Position numbers and translations under genes: made by a program | Shown: piece by piece, positions 24,340-37,060 of the stretch | Layout of the letters: the number at the start of each line of letters is the position of its first letter | Position numbering within the stretch: position 1 is the stretch's first letter | Notes under the pieces: generated by a model | What the model saw: the letters and a program-made list of their open reading frames with translations, nothing else | What the model was told of the DNA's origin: nothing | Databases searched by the model: none | Assembly: GCA_036874045.1 (NCBI GenBank) | Contig: CM072335.1 | Location: 15,830,001 to 15,894,000 of the forward strand | Source of the DNA: Cymodocea nodosa | Taxonomy: Eukaryota; Streptophyta; Magnoliopsida; Alismatales; Cymodoceaceae | Reading direction: 5' to 3' | Length of the DNA: 64,000 nucleotides

Positions 24340-26588
24340 TTATCGAGCCCTCCTAAGTATATCACTAATAGCATTACATATTTTATCTCCTAGATGCCTA
24401 ATATCATTTCTGATATCGTTAAGTACTGCATCTAAGTCAGGAGGTAGCTGAGTTTGCTATTCTGCTTGAACTGAATAACTTTGTTGTTGTATATGGTCTG
24501 TATAATCAGGTTGTTGTTGTTGTTGTCGCTAAGGTTTATGCATGGCCTGGAATTTTTGCAAATCTTTAACACTAAATGCTCTCATGCCTTTAGTTTCAGA
24601 GAGCCAGTCGGATAAAGTCAATTGGCTTGCAAGGATTCTACATACAGCATCACCATAAAATAACTTTGAACTCATATGCTACATTTGAGACATAAAAACA
24701 TCAAACCAATTTATTTGAATTCTATTCAGTAGGCCATAAGTTGCATATAAACAGCTTCTGCTGACTTCCAAATTGTGTCCAACTCTCTGAAATAAATTTG
24801 CAATAAACCTTGCCTCTGCATTTAGATTTTCCATTAATCTCATTTCAAAATATACATCTGGAATTTTTGATAAAGACTAAATGTTCCATTCCAATTGTCT
24901 AATTATGCCAAATCTGTTTGTAACAACAACTCCTTCATTCTTTAATCCTAAAACTTCAAAAATTAACTCAGGAGACAATATAAACTCTTGTTGATTTATT
25001 TGAGTTTTCAGAAAATTTCCATTGTTGACCAGAATGCTATAAAAAGTTGCAATAAGCTCTGTTTATTGCTTCCATTTCGTTCCTACTGGCAATAATTTAA
25101 TGAGGCCTTGAAACTCAAACAGATCTCTTATTTCCATCAAATATCTGAATTTTATTGGACGAGCATGCAGAATCTGACATGTAATCAGATTATTGTATTT
25201 CTGCAATGCTTATTTAGATCTAAAATGAATTGTATTACCTTGAATTTGTAATATTGTACACAAAGAAGGTGATACCTGAAGCCGTGATTCAGAGTTTAAT
25301 TCATCTTCAGGAACTTCTTCTTCAAAATAAATATCATGTTGTTCCTCTTCCAAAATATTATCTTGAAGCTACTCAGGTAAGCTTGATTCTTCAGCTTCAA
25401 CAGTGTTAGGAACATTGTCAATATGCTCAACATTCATCTGTTCAGTCTCTATAGAATGTTCAGAGTTCAATTGTTCCACAAATTCTATAGTCGTTGTATC
25501 TATCTGTAATTGTTTATTTTGTTCAATAGATATTTCCATTGAGTCATGTTGTGAATTCTCAAACTCTACTTCTATAGATTCTGTAGAAGGCTGGTTAACT
25601 TTTAGCTCTTCTGGAGTCTTAACATTTTCAATATCTGCTACTCCAGACAATTCAGCCTGTGAACTAGTTATTGCCTCAACATTGTCAATTATATCTGCAA
25701 TAACTTGTTCAATGTCAGGTGCTTGATGCTCTGATTTGTCAATAACTACATCATCAAAACTTGTATTAATAGAAAAACTTGAGCTCATATTTCACTTGTA
25801 TTTCTTCTCAAGCTTTCTAGCAAGGGAAAATAAAGTCTCATTATCTTCATCAGTTTCAGTGTGTTCGGAACTGATGAGTTTATCAGATGCACAATAAGGT
25901 ATAATGTCTAGACATACATTGTCTTTCAGAAATAAATTTTCATCTGATTGTCCTTTTCCAATAGACTTTGTTTCCTTCGACATAATTTTTCTAATTTTTC
26001 TTCGTCTATAACATTTCTAGTTCTCCTTTCCAAGTATTGTTGTTTTCTTTTCAAATTGCTCCATAAAAGTTTTCTACTTTAATTCTTCTAAGGCACTCTC
26101 AATTGCTACGACCTTCTGAAGATTGTCAACTTTTTCTTTGTCTACAACAATATTTGATTCTACTTGTTTTGACTATAAAAGAGTAGGAATAGCTGATTCA
26201 TGCTCTTCCACAAATGCATGTAGTCTTGTACCGTTTATAGGAGTTTGAAGAGTTTTATTTGATGAACCTACATCTTTTTCCAAATATTTTGCATACTGTT
26301 CCAAAAATGCAATCTCAGCACATTTCATTCTATATTCTCTATCAAATTTACTTTGAATCCCATGTATGTAATACTAGTATCAGTATTTTGGAGTTCTTGT
26401 CTAACTTCATTTTGTATACCTTCAAGAAAGAAATATTCACTATAAATTTCTGCTAACCTTTTGTCTACTCGAAATATTTTCTTGAACCAAGTGCGTGGAA
26501 CTTCATCATTCTTTATTTCTTTTCCTGTTGCATCTCTTTTGCTTTTACCTTTTCCTCTTCCACGACCTTTGTAGAACTTGGAGACCAT
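24340..26588 (-). pseudogene. Envelope-like ORF (element E3)
   Basis: The start region is MVSKFYKGRGRGKGKSK at 26588, followed by PRTWFKKIFRVDKRLAEIY. A charged coiled-coil-like region comes next, then a long acidic Glu/Ser/Ile-rich middle (about 25370-25990). The conserved C-terminal domain (about 24600-25200) carries FEFQGLI, LYATYGLLNRI and KLFYGDAVCR. The tail is a Gln run and an ILRRAR-type basic end. It lies downstream of pol, as env-like ORFs do in Sireviruses, but I see no signal peptide or fusion peptide. Its role is unknown. Confidence 0.78.
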
Positions 26589-28186
26589 CGTCGTAGGTTG
26601 TAATAGCAACATGCGAAAAAAAATTTCTTGACAAAGTTTACAAATAACCTAAGTGCCCGTGTAATAAGTGTTTAAATAAGGTTTTAGACGAATAACTCAA
26701 TGTGAAGAGAAGTTGGGTTTAGAAATTAAATAAATATTGAATAAAGTTTATTCAATCGAGGTACCCGAAATATTCAAGTATAACTTGTTGAGTTAACTAA
26801 TCTAACGAGTAAAACACTATCTAGAGGCAATTTTACATGTTACCTTATTTAACATAACGTCTAGTTAGTACACTTAAAATAATTTTCGGATGCTTCCAAC
26901 TGAAATGTTCTGAAAACAACACACATGCTAAACTTAACATTATCTTGAGAACATTGTAAACTATTTGAACATTTTGTCCTTTGAATCTAAAATAGTTTAT
27001 TTGTCTTTTTAAATTATTTTATCATGATTTTAAGAAAACATTAATTCAGATTAACTAAGATTTGTATTCTAAATTATAGTAATCTGTTTTCAACATTGTT
27101 AATCCTCCCCTACAAATATACTTCAAATATATTCAATAAAAATACAAAATATACTTGTAGTGACAATAGATGTTAAGTATAACTATACTTTTAAATTTTC
27201 CTTTCAGAGACTTCCGTTACTCTGACATCATCAAAAATGAATTCCAGAATCAATTCCTACTATATATGAATCAAAACACAACTTTGAACTCAATGTGATT
27301 AATTCAAGGAGAATAAAAGAATGTATCTCAAATAAACGTTTTCAAAAGTACTAATGTTGATTCAATAAATCAGTAGTCATATTGGTAGAAACTATATGTG
27401 ATTCAAAGATATCTGTAATTAATGAACCAACAATTTTTATTTTTTTTTTTTTCAAAATAGTGAATATTGATAATTTTCTTTAAAAGTTAGTTTAGAAAGC
27501 TTGAATCATACAAGAGCTTTCTAATGTACCTGTGTAATGAGCTTTCAGTCAACAATCCTAGATCTGATCAGGACCTTAGGTTGCCAGATTTAAAGAATCC
27601 TTTTTTCAGGACAACAATCCTTACATACCTATCTACTCAAGTACAAAAGGCTCGTGATCAAACCGATCAATAAACTCTTAAAGATTTTCACTTTGTAAGT
27701 ACTTTTCATTTTAAGCATAGTATATATGTATTCCACTAATACAGATGCAATAAAACACAAATCTCATACAATTTTTCCTTCTATGATTGTACTGAGAATA
27801 TGAATCAATTTCAATAAGTTTATACTTTTGATTAACAGTTTAAGATGAGTTACATATAACTTATTCTACAAGTTTAATCAATTAAGACAAACTTATGCAT
27901 GATCATATGCATTTTCCTTGATTCAAAGAAAAAATTTAATCAAAATTTCAGAATGTCAAAAGTATTTAATGTTTTTCATTTACACTTCCACTTAAAATCG
28001 TAAAAACCATTAAAATTGATAAACTACTTAAAATCAATAAGATACTACTATGATTTTACAATAAATACATAGTATCTTAAGCAACAGTTTAGATATTACT
28101 TTAGATATTTATAATAAGTATATAATATCTATGAGGTGAACAACATCATCAATAATATTTATCTTTTTATGTGGAGTTTAAGCATT
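26589..28186 (-). other. Non-coding spacer between RNase H and the env-like ORF (E3)
   Basis: About 1.6 kb without coding signal. TATTTAAAC (minus strand, 26670-26678) lies 82-90 bases before the env-like start, with U3-like AACTCAACAAGTTAT motifs just beyond (about 26785-26815). A T-rich run is at about 27437-27452. Confidence 0.72.
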
Positions 28187-28790
28187 TTACACATCACATA
28201 GCCTACAAATACCTAAATTTAATCTAATGTTGCAGAATGTATTTTCGTCTAGAGGTTTTGAAAATATATTAGCTAATTGATTTTTACTAGACACAAATTC
28301 TAATTTAATTTTTCCTTTAATAACATTATCTCTTAGAAAATGATGTTTAACCTCTATATGCTTTGCTCTTGAATGTAATACAGGATTTTTGGAAAGATTT
28401 ATTGCAGAACTACTGTCACAATAAATCTTAGTTGTATCATAAGATAATACAAAATCTTCTAAAGTTTGCCTTATCCACAGAATCTGAGTGCAACATAGTG
28501 CAGCAGTAACATATTCAGCTTCTGTAGTAGAAAGTGCTACATAGTTTCGCTTTTTACTAAACCATGACACCAAATTACTTCCCAATAACTGACATGTGCC
28601 ACTGGTACTCTTTCTATCAGATTTAGATCCTACATAATCAACATCAGTATATCCTATAAGATCTATTGAACTATCCTTAGAATAATATAGTCCGAAATTT
28701 TTAGTTCCTTGTATATATCTAAATATTCTTTTAACTACAATTAAGTGTGATTCTCTAGGATTAGATTGAAATCTAGCACAAACACACACA
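28187..28790 (-). pseudogene. RNase H (element E3)
   Basis: Copia RNase H blocks are YIQGTKNFGLYYSKDS, GYTDVDYVGSKSDRK, STSGTCQLLG, LSTTEAEYVTAALCCTQ and ILWIRQTLEDF. It ends HHFLRDNVIKGKI and NLGICRLCDV, the same C-terminus as in E2. Confidence 0.87.
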
Positions 28791-29040
28791 GCAAATTAAA
28801 TCCTAGGTTTTCTACATATAGTACATTCGAAATAACACAAGTAAGAGTTATTTGAACATTGCCCATACCTATGATTTTATCTTTACTTTTGTTTCCAAAT
28901 GTTACACTTCCTTTCATGGTATTTGTAAAATTTTGTAATAGACTTTTCTGTCCGGTCATGTGACTTGACGCTCCACTGTCCAAGATCCATTTTGATGTTG
29001 TTTCCTCCAGCAACACAAATTAAGAAAAACTTTTTCTTGG
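28791..29040 (-). pseudogene. Protease region (element E3)
   Basis: The WILDSGASSHMTGQKSLL active-site motif of the copia aspartic protease lies at about 28935-28995. It is followed by TFGNKSKDKIIGMGNVQ and SNVLYVENLGFNLL. Confidence 0.85.
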
Positions 29041-31277
29041 TACCCAATGTTGTTGAGGACAAAATTCATTAAACGTATAATTCTTCTTTTTGTTTAAAAA
29101 TAGTTTAACATTATCATTTATATTCTTATTAGTTGTAAGTACTATTGATTTATCATTAGCTTCATACTCACTATAGCATTATTGCTCTTATAATTATTCT
29201 TTTTGTTTTCAGATGTAGTATAATCAAGACCAAACAGATTTTTATCAGATTTTAATTTATTTTAGTCATGCTCATACATTTTAGTAAGTTCATACCAAGA
29301 TTTTGTACTAGTATTAACATTTTTCGTACATACAAAATCTTTTTCTGCACAAGAATTTTCAGATTTATCACATGTAGAATGAGCAATTGGTCTAATACTA
29401 GTGTATTGAATTACATGCTCAAGTTTCTGAATTTTCAGTTTACTATAATTGTCTGAAATTTTAGAAACATTAGAAACTGAATTTCCAAAACAAGAAACAA
29501 GATTTTTAGAAACATTAATAGTCATGTTAGAAGTACAATTTGACAAATCACATTGATTTATATTATTACAACATGATTCATCCCTTGAAGTACCTACTTC
29601 TACATATTTATTACCTTGTTTCATAATAAAATGAATTTTAGTCTTAGATTTACTTGAACTGCAACTAATAAATCCCTTATTGGCTTGAGATTCAGGATAT
29701 TCAGGATAATCAAATCCTAAGCCAAATTTATAAGACACTGTAGGGGTACTAGTTAGTTTGTCTAACTTAGTTTGACTTAAATTCCATTTCTCAATGGTAC
29801 AATTTAAATCTAGCTCTCCCAGTTTTAATTTATCTATCTCTAATTCAAGTTCATTTATATTGTTTCTCAACATTTCACTTTCAGATTCTATCTTTAATTT
29901 TTCAGCATTTATATTCTATATTTGTTCATGCAAGATACATTCATTAAATCTAAATTTTTGCAAATCTTTAGCATGATTTTCATTATCACATTTAAACTTT
30001 TTTAAAGTAGTAGACAGGAAACAATTTTCTTCTTCCATAATGGATGAAGATTTTCTAATATTCTTATTTTCCAGTTTACATACTTTAAGCTTTTGTAATA
30101 ATGCATGATAAGCACATAATAATTCATCAAAGTTGAAATCTGAATGACTTTCAGGATTAGATATTACCTCAGACTCATCAGCCATGAAGCACACATGAGC
30201 AACGTCTTCTAACTCTTGTTCTCCTTCTGAATGTGAAGATTTTGACGCTAATTCCTCAGATTCAGACTCTTCAGACGTGTCATCCCAAGTGACCTTCAAA
30301 GCCATTTTCTTGTAAAACTTTTTCTAAGTTTTCTGAGCCATTTTCTTTTGATTTGTCCTACTTTGCTTTTCATTGTTCCTCATGGGACAATTTGGAGAAA
30401 GATGTCCAGGTTTCTTATAGTTGTAACATACATACTTTCTGGATGAAGAATTCTTGTCATTTAATGATTTTGACGTTGAGGGTTTATCATTTTTGTTCCT
30501 TTGCTGTTTCCTAGCTTTCCATGCTTTCTTGAATTTCCTAGTCAGCAAAATCAAATCCTCGCCAGAATTAGTAGATATATCAGAATCTGAATTAATTTCG
30601 AAGGCTATTTCTTTCTTCATTTTTAGTTTGTTGTGACTCAGTTATTCATTTAATTGAACTTCATAAGCTGTTAAATTTCCTATAAGTTTATTTATAGTAT
30701 AAACATTTAAATCTCATGATTCCTCAATTGATGTTACTTTCTGAGACCATTTAGAACTTAGGGATCTAAGAATTTTCCTCACCAAATCCTTCTGATCAAA
30801 ATTCTTTCCTAAACATTTTAAAGAGTTTATGATATCAAGAAATCTGGAAAACATCTCAGAAATATTTTTGTCTTCATGCATCTTAAAGAGTTCATACTTA
30901 TGAGTCAACATGTTTATTTTAGTCTCTTTAACTTGAGAAGTACCTTCATGTGAAACTTCTAATGCATGCCACACCTCATAAGCAGATTTATATGCTGACA
31001 CTTTACTGAACTGTTCATAACTCAATGCACAAAATAAAATATTTAAGCCCTTAGCATTCAGAGTTTCATTTTCTTTTTCAGTAATTGTCCAAGTATTATA
31101 AGGAGTAGTTAACGGAGTATATGGTTTAGAAATCATGAACCACAACTTATGATCTATACTTTGAAGAAAAATAGTCATCCTATATTTCCAATATTCAAAA
31201 TGTATTCCATCAAATAAAGGAGGACGATTAAGATTTTTGCCTTCATATAAAGAAAAATTACCATTTCTAGTAGCCAT
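29041..31277 (-). pseudogene. gag (element E3)
   Basis: It starts MATRNGNFSLYEGKNLNRPP at 31277. The UBN2-type domain is at about 30710-31277. The zinc-knuckle region (KKPGHLSPNCPMRNN) is at about 30375-30430. The acidic Ser/Glu and coiled-coil segment is at about 29880-30305. The Asn/Ser-rich tail follows with SYKFGLGFDYPEYPESQANK. Confidence 0.88.
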
Positions 31278-31477
31278 CTTACCTTAGATTTTTCAACCTA
31301 TTTGATTTTAAATAGTCTAAAAGCTTTAAAACAACTTGAGCCTTAAATCAAGAAAGTTAAACGTATGCTCAGATATTAATGTCTGTTTAAAAACAAAGAA
31401 GGCAGAATAAGTAATGATATTAAATAAGTTGTTATCGATTTTATATCAAAGATTATTAACAAAGCTTTGATGCCACT
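31278..31477 (-). promoter_or_regulatory. Leader and primer-binding site (E3)
   Basis: TGGCATCAAAGC on the minus strand (31464-31475) is two bases inside the LTR end and resembles the initiator Met-tRNA complement. Confidence 0.8.
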
Positions 31478-33136
31478 TGTAGGATCGTATGACTACACAA
31501 GAGGGGGGTGAATTGTGTATCTTTACTATTTTATGAAATATAATTGAAACTTTAAAATTCAAAAACAAGTCGAGACATTGTTTTCATAAAATCATTTTTA
31601 TTCAAGGTTTCAATTACAATATACAATTCAATTCTCCTTAGAAATTGTAGATGCAATTATAACTTGATACCATGTATCATCTAAACAATTTCATAACTAC
31701 AAACAGAGAAAACTAATTTGCAGAATTTAAAACTTTTCTCCCTATTTGAGATCTTTCTTCTTCTTCTTTTTCTTCTTCAGCAATTCTTCAGTGACGAATA
31801 TCTTGTCTTTCTCTACTTCACCAAATTTGCTTTCACTTAATACTTCAAATCTTCAGCGACATAAATTTAACCTTTTCTGCTTCACTGAATTTTCTTCCAC
31901 TTGAGGTGTTTTTGATCCCTGAAAAAGATTTTTCTTTTGGTGTGCAGGGATGGTTTGATCAACGAGAATTCTATGCCTTTTATACTGTATCTTCATTTCA
32001 TGCATATCCTTCATGTTTAACCACTACCAGTTTTCCACTTCTTCACGTCTTTTTTTTTCCTTCATCGAAACACACACGTTCTAACCCACGTTTATATTTC
32101 GAATTTTCTTTAATCATTAGTCCTGGATCTCTGAAAAATTTCCTGCAAAATAAACTTTCTCGTCTAAAGAATTTTCCATCAAGTGTAATAAGAAGTCATT
32201 ACTTTAATGTTAACTAAACGAGTAACACAAGTATATATATAACTTAACGTTTCTAACTTAACGAGTTCCTCATGTGCCATTTCACGTGACAACTACTGTA
32301 GCTAACTCAATGAACTAGCTTAACCTTTCTTTCGGAAGGTTAAACGATAACTCACCGAAAACAGTTTAAGTTTCGGATAGTTACGGTTGTAAGTCACCGA
32401 AAAACTCTTTATATTATAAAATTAGTGAGACACATGTCAAGACCTGAAAACATGACTTAAGTTACCTTTCGGATAGTTACGACTGTAAGTCTCCGAAAAA
32501 GTTTAACTCACCGATTCAGTAATAAACAAATGTTTTTATAATAAGAATTTTACCACATACAAAAAATAACAACTTAAGTTTATAACGCTAACCTAACGTG
32601 TTGCCTTAGTGTTCAATATAGCAACTCAACACGTTCAGTTATGTTAACTTAACGAGTTAAACATGTGCACCTCACGTGATACAATATAACATTTGTAACT
32701 TATAATTTCACCACGTGTATAACACTAACTTAACGAGTTCGTCTCTTCTTTTACTCACTAACTTAACGAGTTATCACGTGACCTATTTTAACCTTTAAGC
32801 ATCTAACTTAATGAGTTCTCACGTGATCTCTATACAAACAAAAATCTAACTTAACGAGTTGTCTAAACGTGCACTGTTCATGATACAGAAGATATAACTT
32901 TAAAACGTATCATGCTTTTCAATAAAAACACACGTTAACTTAGCGTTTAGTTAATGAGAAATTAATGCAACGAAACGATTAGTTATTAACTTCAGGTCCA
33001 ATACAGACAAGTATATATGCCAGTAAGCTTTTTCTATATTAATTGATGATTTTAATTTCTTTTCACAAACAATAGTAATTGAGCAAATATGATTATATTC
33101 ATTCAGCACACATCATCAAAACAAAAATACTCAACA
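31478..33136 (-). repeat. LTR of family A, 5' LTR of E3
   Basis: About 1.66 kb with the same ends as the 3' LTR at 22180-23857. In the U5/R stretch compared, differences are nearly all C-T or G-A. Confidence 0.92.
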
Positions 33137-33287
33137 CACGTTAACTTAACGTTTAGTTAAATGAGAAATTAATGCAATGGAACGACTAGTTATTTAACTT
33201 AGTATAATTTCAAATCCAACATAGACAAGTATTTATACCAGTAAACTTTTTCTGTATTAATTGATGTTCTTAATTTCCTTTCACAAG
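33137..33287 (-). repeat. LTR of family A, 5' LTR of E2, second segment
   Basis: It continues E2's LTR after E3 and carries CACGT (33137-33141), the partner of the E3 target duplication. It ends in ACAAG (33283-33287), one copy of the D target duplication. Confidence 0.88.
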
Positions 33288-35367
33288 TGTTTAGAATGAA
33301 AAAGTGCATAATATTAACAGTTAAATGATGGTTAATTGCATAATATTTAGCTTATCATATGAGAATTAAGCCATTATGTTTTAATTGCACTGTTATATGC
33401 TTTAATGAAAGAATCTGCATAATTTTAGGGAATTAATGTTAATTTAGTACATTTCTGAACTGTCGGTAAGTTGCTGATGTTTAAATCTTTAGTATCCAAA
33501 TTTTCTATTATTTCAGAGAATTATATTGCATTTACTAAACAGTTATGTTTTAAACGCTAAAAGAATATTTAAGTGAACAGTATCAACTAGTTGAGTTAGT
33601 GTTCTTTTTGTTAAAAGATCACATGCCAACTCGTTGAGTTACAGGTTTAAAGGTATAAAAAGATCATGTGAGAACTCGTTGAGTTAGTGAGTGAAAATCG
33701 TAAGTTATATATTTGAACTCGTTAAGTTAGAATGATGCATGTGTTGAATTTAAAATACTTTATTATGTCACGTGAGATGCACATGTTTAACTCGTTAAGT
33801 TAGCATAACTAAATGCGTTGAGTTACATGAATATACACTAAGGTAATGCATTATGTTAGTAGCTTATTTCTTTATTGCACATGTTTTATAGTTAAATCAA
33901 CGAAGTAGGTTCGTTGAGTTATCTGTAACTCCACGAGCCATTTATTTTCTAATATGTCATTGTAGCAGTTACAGAAACAAGACATTCGAAGGAAAGCCAT
34001 GATTGCACGTATCACACAGGAATTCACTCATAGTAGGGAGAAGAAATCACCATCGTTGATCTGAATGAAGGAAATCCAACCGATCATTTAAAGCAGAAGT
34101 AGTTACTACTGAAGAAATATAAAAGAAGAGGAGAAAAAATGAAGAAGGTGTGGTTGGCGGTGTATGGCAGTGTGTATAAAGGTGGAGGACTGCACTAACT
34201 ATAGGCAACGTCAGAAGTTCACTGAATCATCCACACCATCACCAACAATTCACCAACATCACCAACATTACCATAATCACAACCCATTGGAGGTCTGTAA
34301 GGATAGTTTCCTAATGTCGGGTCGATTCCGAGCCAAACACGGTACCTAACAACCACTATGAAGAGTGATCGCGTTGCAAGAAGGGAAGCCATTTTCACCA
34401 AGCACCGACTCATATCTCAAGAGATCGTAAAGCTTTTAACCTTGGTTTTGGGTTGATACCAGTATGCTGAAGAGGAGATCATCTTGCAATTCTGGACTCG
34501 CGATTCTATAGGGAGAGGAGGTAGAATTGTAAGTGATTAAGTTTTTAGTGGTGTAATCGCGTAGCATGTAGTGACGGAAGTGTTTACTGTCGATAGAGAT
34601 TTTTACATTTCACCTTTCGCCTATTTTCATGAACATATCAAAACAAAAATACCAAAAACAACAACTTATCTGAGTTTATAGTTAGTATTTAAGTGTTGTA
34701 TTGTTTGTTTTGTATCGAGATTAAAGTTATCATTGTTAGTATTGTGAATGTTTTATGTTTGTTTGATTCAGAAAATAAAAAATAGTATTACAGCTTACTG
34801 AAATCGATTTGTTCCAGATACTTAAAGATTTTAATGGTTATTGTTTGAAATATTTGAATGTTAGTGTTGCTTAATGATAAATCTAATATTTACTAGCATT
34901 AAAGAGCTTAATTGATGTTATTTACAATCTATGGAACTACCCAATGGTTGGCCGAATTCCTTTGTAAATAGTAGTATTAAACTGAAAAAATAGGCTCGTG
35001 GAGTTAACTTAAGTCCACGAGATTAGTCTGTTGTGTTAATTGTAACTCAACGAAGGGATTACTGAACACATTAAGTATATTATAAAAAACAGAATAGTAC
35101 ACAATTCTTACTCAATTTCTTTATGGGATCGACCTGTACTTGCACACAAATACAATATACACTATGCACTTGCAGTTAAAATACAAATTGGAATTAAAAT
35201 CTAATTTGTGTGAAAGGTTGTTTGTTTACTTCTAAAAAGGAATTACTGATATAAGCATAAAGACAAATTAACTAAGTTAAAAATAGAAGTTAACAAATAC
35301 AAGTTATTTAGTGTTGTTGTCTAGGAACTAATACAAGTTCTCTGGTGCCACCTAAAGCAACCAAACA
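33288..35367 (+). repeat. Solo LTR of family D, complete, with target duplication
   Basis: Begins TGTTTAGAATG and ends AACCAAACA, 2080 bases, flanked by ACAAG at 33283-33287 and 35368-35372. The TG...CA ends and a five-base duplication identify an LTR with no internal region. Three copies are in the window, this one complete. It shares a U3 module with family A (about 33764-33860 here). A less AT-rich block at about 34150-34590 is also conserved at 12440-12860. The internal region of its parent family is unknown to me. Confidence 0.85.
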
Positions 35368-35438
35368 ACAAGCAATAGTAATTGAGCAAATATGATTACT
35401 TACATTCAGCACACATCATCAAAACAAAATACTCAACA
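35368..35438 (-). repeat. LTR of family A, 5' LTR of E2, outer segment
   Basis: It resumes with ACAAGCAATAGTAATTGAGC after the D LTR and ends AATACTCAACA at 35438, the start of the LTR on the minus strand. Confidence 0.87.
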
Positions 35439-35451
35439 ATACTCCATCACA

Positions 35452-37060
35452 AAAGACTCGAAGGGTCAATTATAAGCAAACACATTAAGTAAGTCTAAGC
35501 AATGCTTAAACTTGCTTTCAAGAATGTTTTTCATAAACATATCGGCTTGATTGTCATGTGTGTTGATCTTCAAAATCTTCATGTGATCTTCAGTTCTAAG
35601 AAAGTGATAACGAACATCAATGTGCTTTGTTCAGTCATGAAACACATTGTCCTTCGTTAAGCTGATGACACTATGACTGTCACAAAAAATTTCTTCCTTA
35701 TCATATCGCAGACCAAAGTCTCCAAGTAATCTCTTTAGCCAAATACCTTCTTTTGCAACTTCTGTCATCGCCATATACTCAGCCTCTATGGTGGAAAACG
35801 AAACTGTAGGCTATAGAGTAGCTTTCCAACTGATAATGGAATCTGCTAATGTGAAGACATATCCTGTTAAGGACCTACATTGATCAACATCACCTGCAAA
35901 ATCTAAATCAGAATATCCAACCATACTACAGTTATACTAACTCCATAAATCAGTCCTACATCAGATGTGCCCTTCAAGTACCTAAAGATCCTCTTCACGG
36001 CCTGCCAATGACTCTTCACTGGATTTGACATAAACCTGCTTACAACACTAAGAGGGTAAGCAAGATCTAGATGAGTACAAACCATGGCATACATGAGACT
36101 ACCAACTGCCTGTGAATATGGAACTTTCTTCATGTACTCCTTCTCTAACTGCGTCTGAGGTGCCATAGCAACTAATAATTGCAGCTTCTTGTCATAAGGC
36201 ATTTCGATGACCTTGCTTGAAGTCATGCCAAACCTACCTAGAATTTTCAAAACATAATTGTGCTGATGAAGAAATAACCTTCCAATGTTCTTGTCATAAT
36301 AAATCTCCATCCCAAGGATTTTATCTACCGGTCCTAAATACTTCATTGCAAATTCAGATTTCAATGTGTCTTTCAAAACCTGTATCTCATTGACATCTTT
36401 GGCTGTAGTCAAGATGTCATCCACATACAAGAGCAAATAAACAAATTAAAGAACATCTTTAATTTGTTTAATATAGACACATGAATCAAAACTACTATGA
36501 ACAAAACCAACATCTGTGATAAAAGAATCAAATCTTTTATACCATTGCTTGGGAGACTATTTCAGCCCATACAAAGATTTCTGCAACTTACAAACGAGGT
36601 TTGATTTACCTCTTTCTACAAAACCTGTTGGCTGTTCCATCTAGATGTCCTCATCTAAATCACCATGCAAGAAAACTGTTTTCACATCTAATTACTCAAG
36701 TTCTAAATCCTTTACTGCAACAATTGCCAAAAGGACTCGAATGGAGGTGTGTCTAACTACTGGTGCAAAGACTTCATTGAAGTCCACACTCTCCTTTTGT
36801 GAAAAACCTTTTGCTACCAATCTTTCCTTGTATTGATTTCCATGATTGCCTTGTGTTCCTAATTTCCTTTTGAACACCCATTTGCAACCAACAACATTTC
36901 TATCCTTGGGATGTTTCACCAACTACCAAGTTCTATTCTTATGTAAAGATTGTAGTTCTTTTTGCATAGCTCCCATCCAATGTATGGCTTCTGGTCTACT
37001 AACGGCAGCATTAAAACTAGGTGGATCAGCAACCTCCACCTCACTAGCTACCTGAAGGGC
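35452..37060 (-). pseudogene. Reverse transcriptase and RNase H (Tork, minus)
   Basis: RT motifs are NVVGCKWVFKRKLGTQGN, VDFNEVFAPVVRHTSIR and LLYVDDIL, with the catalytic YVDD at 36416-36427. The thumb/RNase H side has YAMVCTHLDLAYPLSVVSRF and KRIFRYLKGTSDVGLIYG. RNase H blocks continue to about 35452. Homologous to the plus-strand Tork RT at 55833-56861. Confidence 0.86.

Larger units (their letters stand above)
22180..33136 (-). mobile_element. Two-LTR Sirevirus-like Ty1/copia element, family A (element E3)
   Basis: Both LTRs are present (22180-23857 and 31478-33136), flanked by CATGT and CACGT, a five-base target duplication differing at one site. Parts seen are leader, gag, protease, RNase H, spacer, env-like ORF and polypurine tracts. 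It lies inside the 5' LTR of E2. Over about 470 aligned LTR bases I count about 18 differences, nearly all transitions, so about 4% divergence. At usual plant rates that is of the order of 1-3 million years. It is not intact and has several breaks. Confidence 0.9.
13601..35438 (-). mobile_element. Sirevirus-like Ty1/copia element, family A (element E2), with nested E3 and D LTR
   Basis: Parts in element order: a 5' LTR split over 21036-22179, 33137-33287 and 35368-35438; leader; gag; protease; integrase; RT; RNase H; spacer; env-like remnant. The LTR is split because E3 (22180-33136) and a solo D LTR (33288-35367) inserted into it, so E2 is older than both. No 3' LTR is seen at its left end. 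The outer LTR end at 35438 abuts the RNase H end of a Tork element. It is broken in several places. Confidence 0.85.

Noticed and set aside
25403-25726. Plus-strand Cys/Ser-rich ORFs at 25403-25726 and 47435-47758 as secreted peptides
   Set aside because: They are antisense to the acidic region of the env-like ORFs. Both copies share it only because the coding strand is conserved.
34164-34349. Small ORF in the D LTR as a host gene
   Set aside because: It lies within a solo LTR that is repeated at 11849-13600, where the frame is not kept. There is no recognisable domain.
33288-35367. D as a DNA transposon or MITE
   Set aside because: TG...CA ends, no terminal inverted repeats, a five-base duplication and a U3 module shared with family A all point to an LTR.
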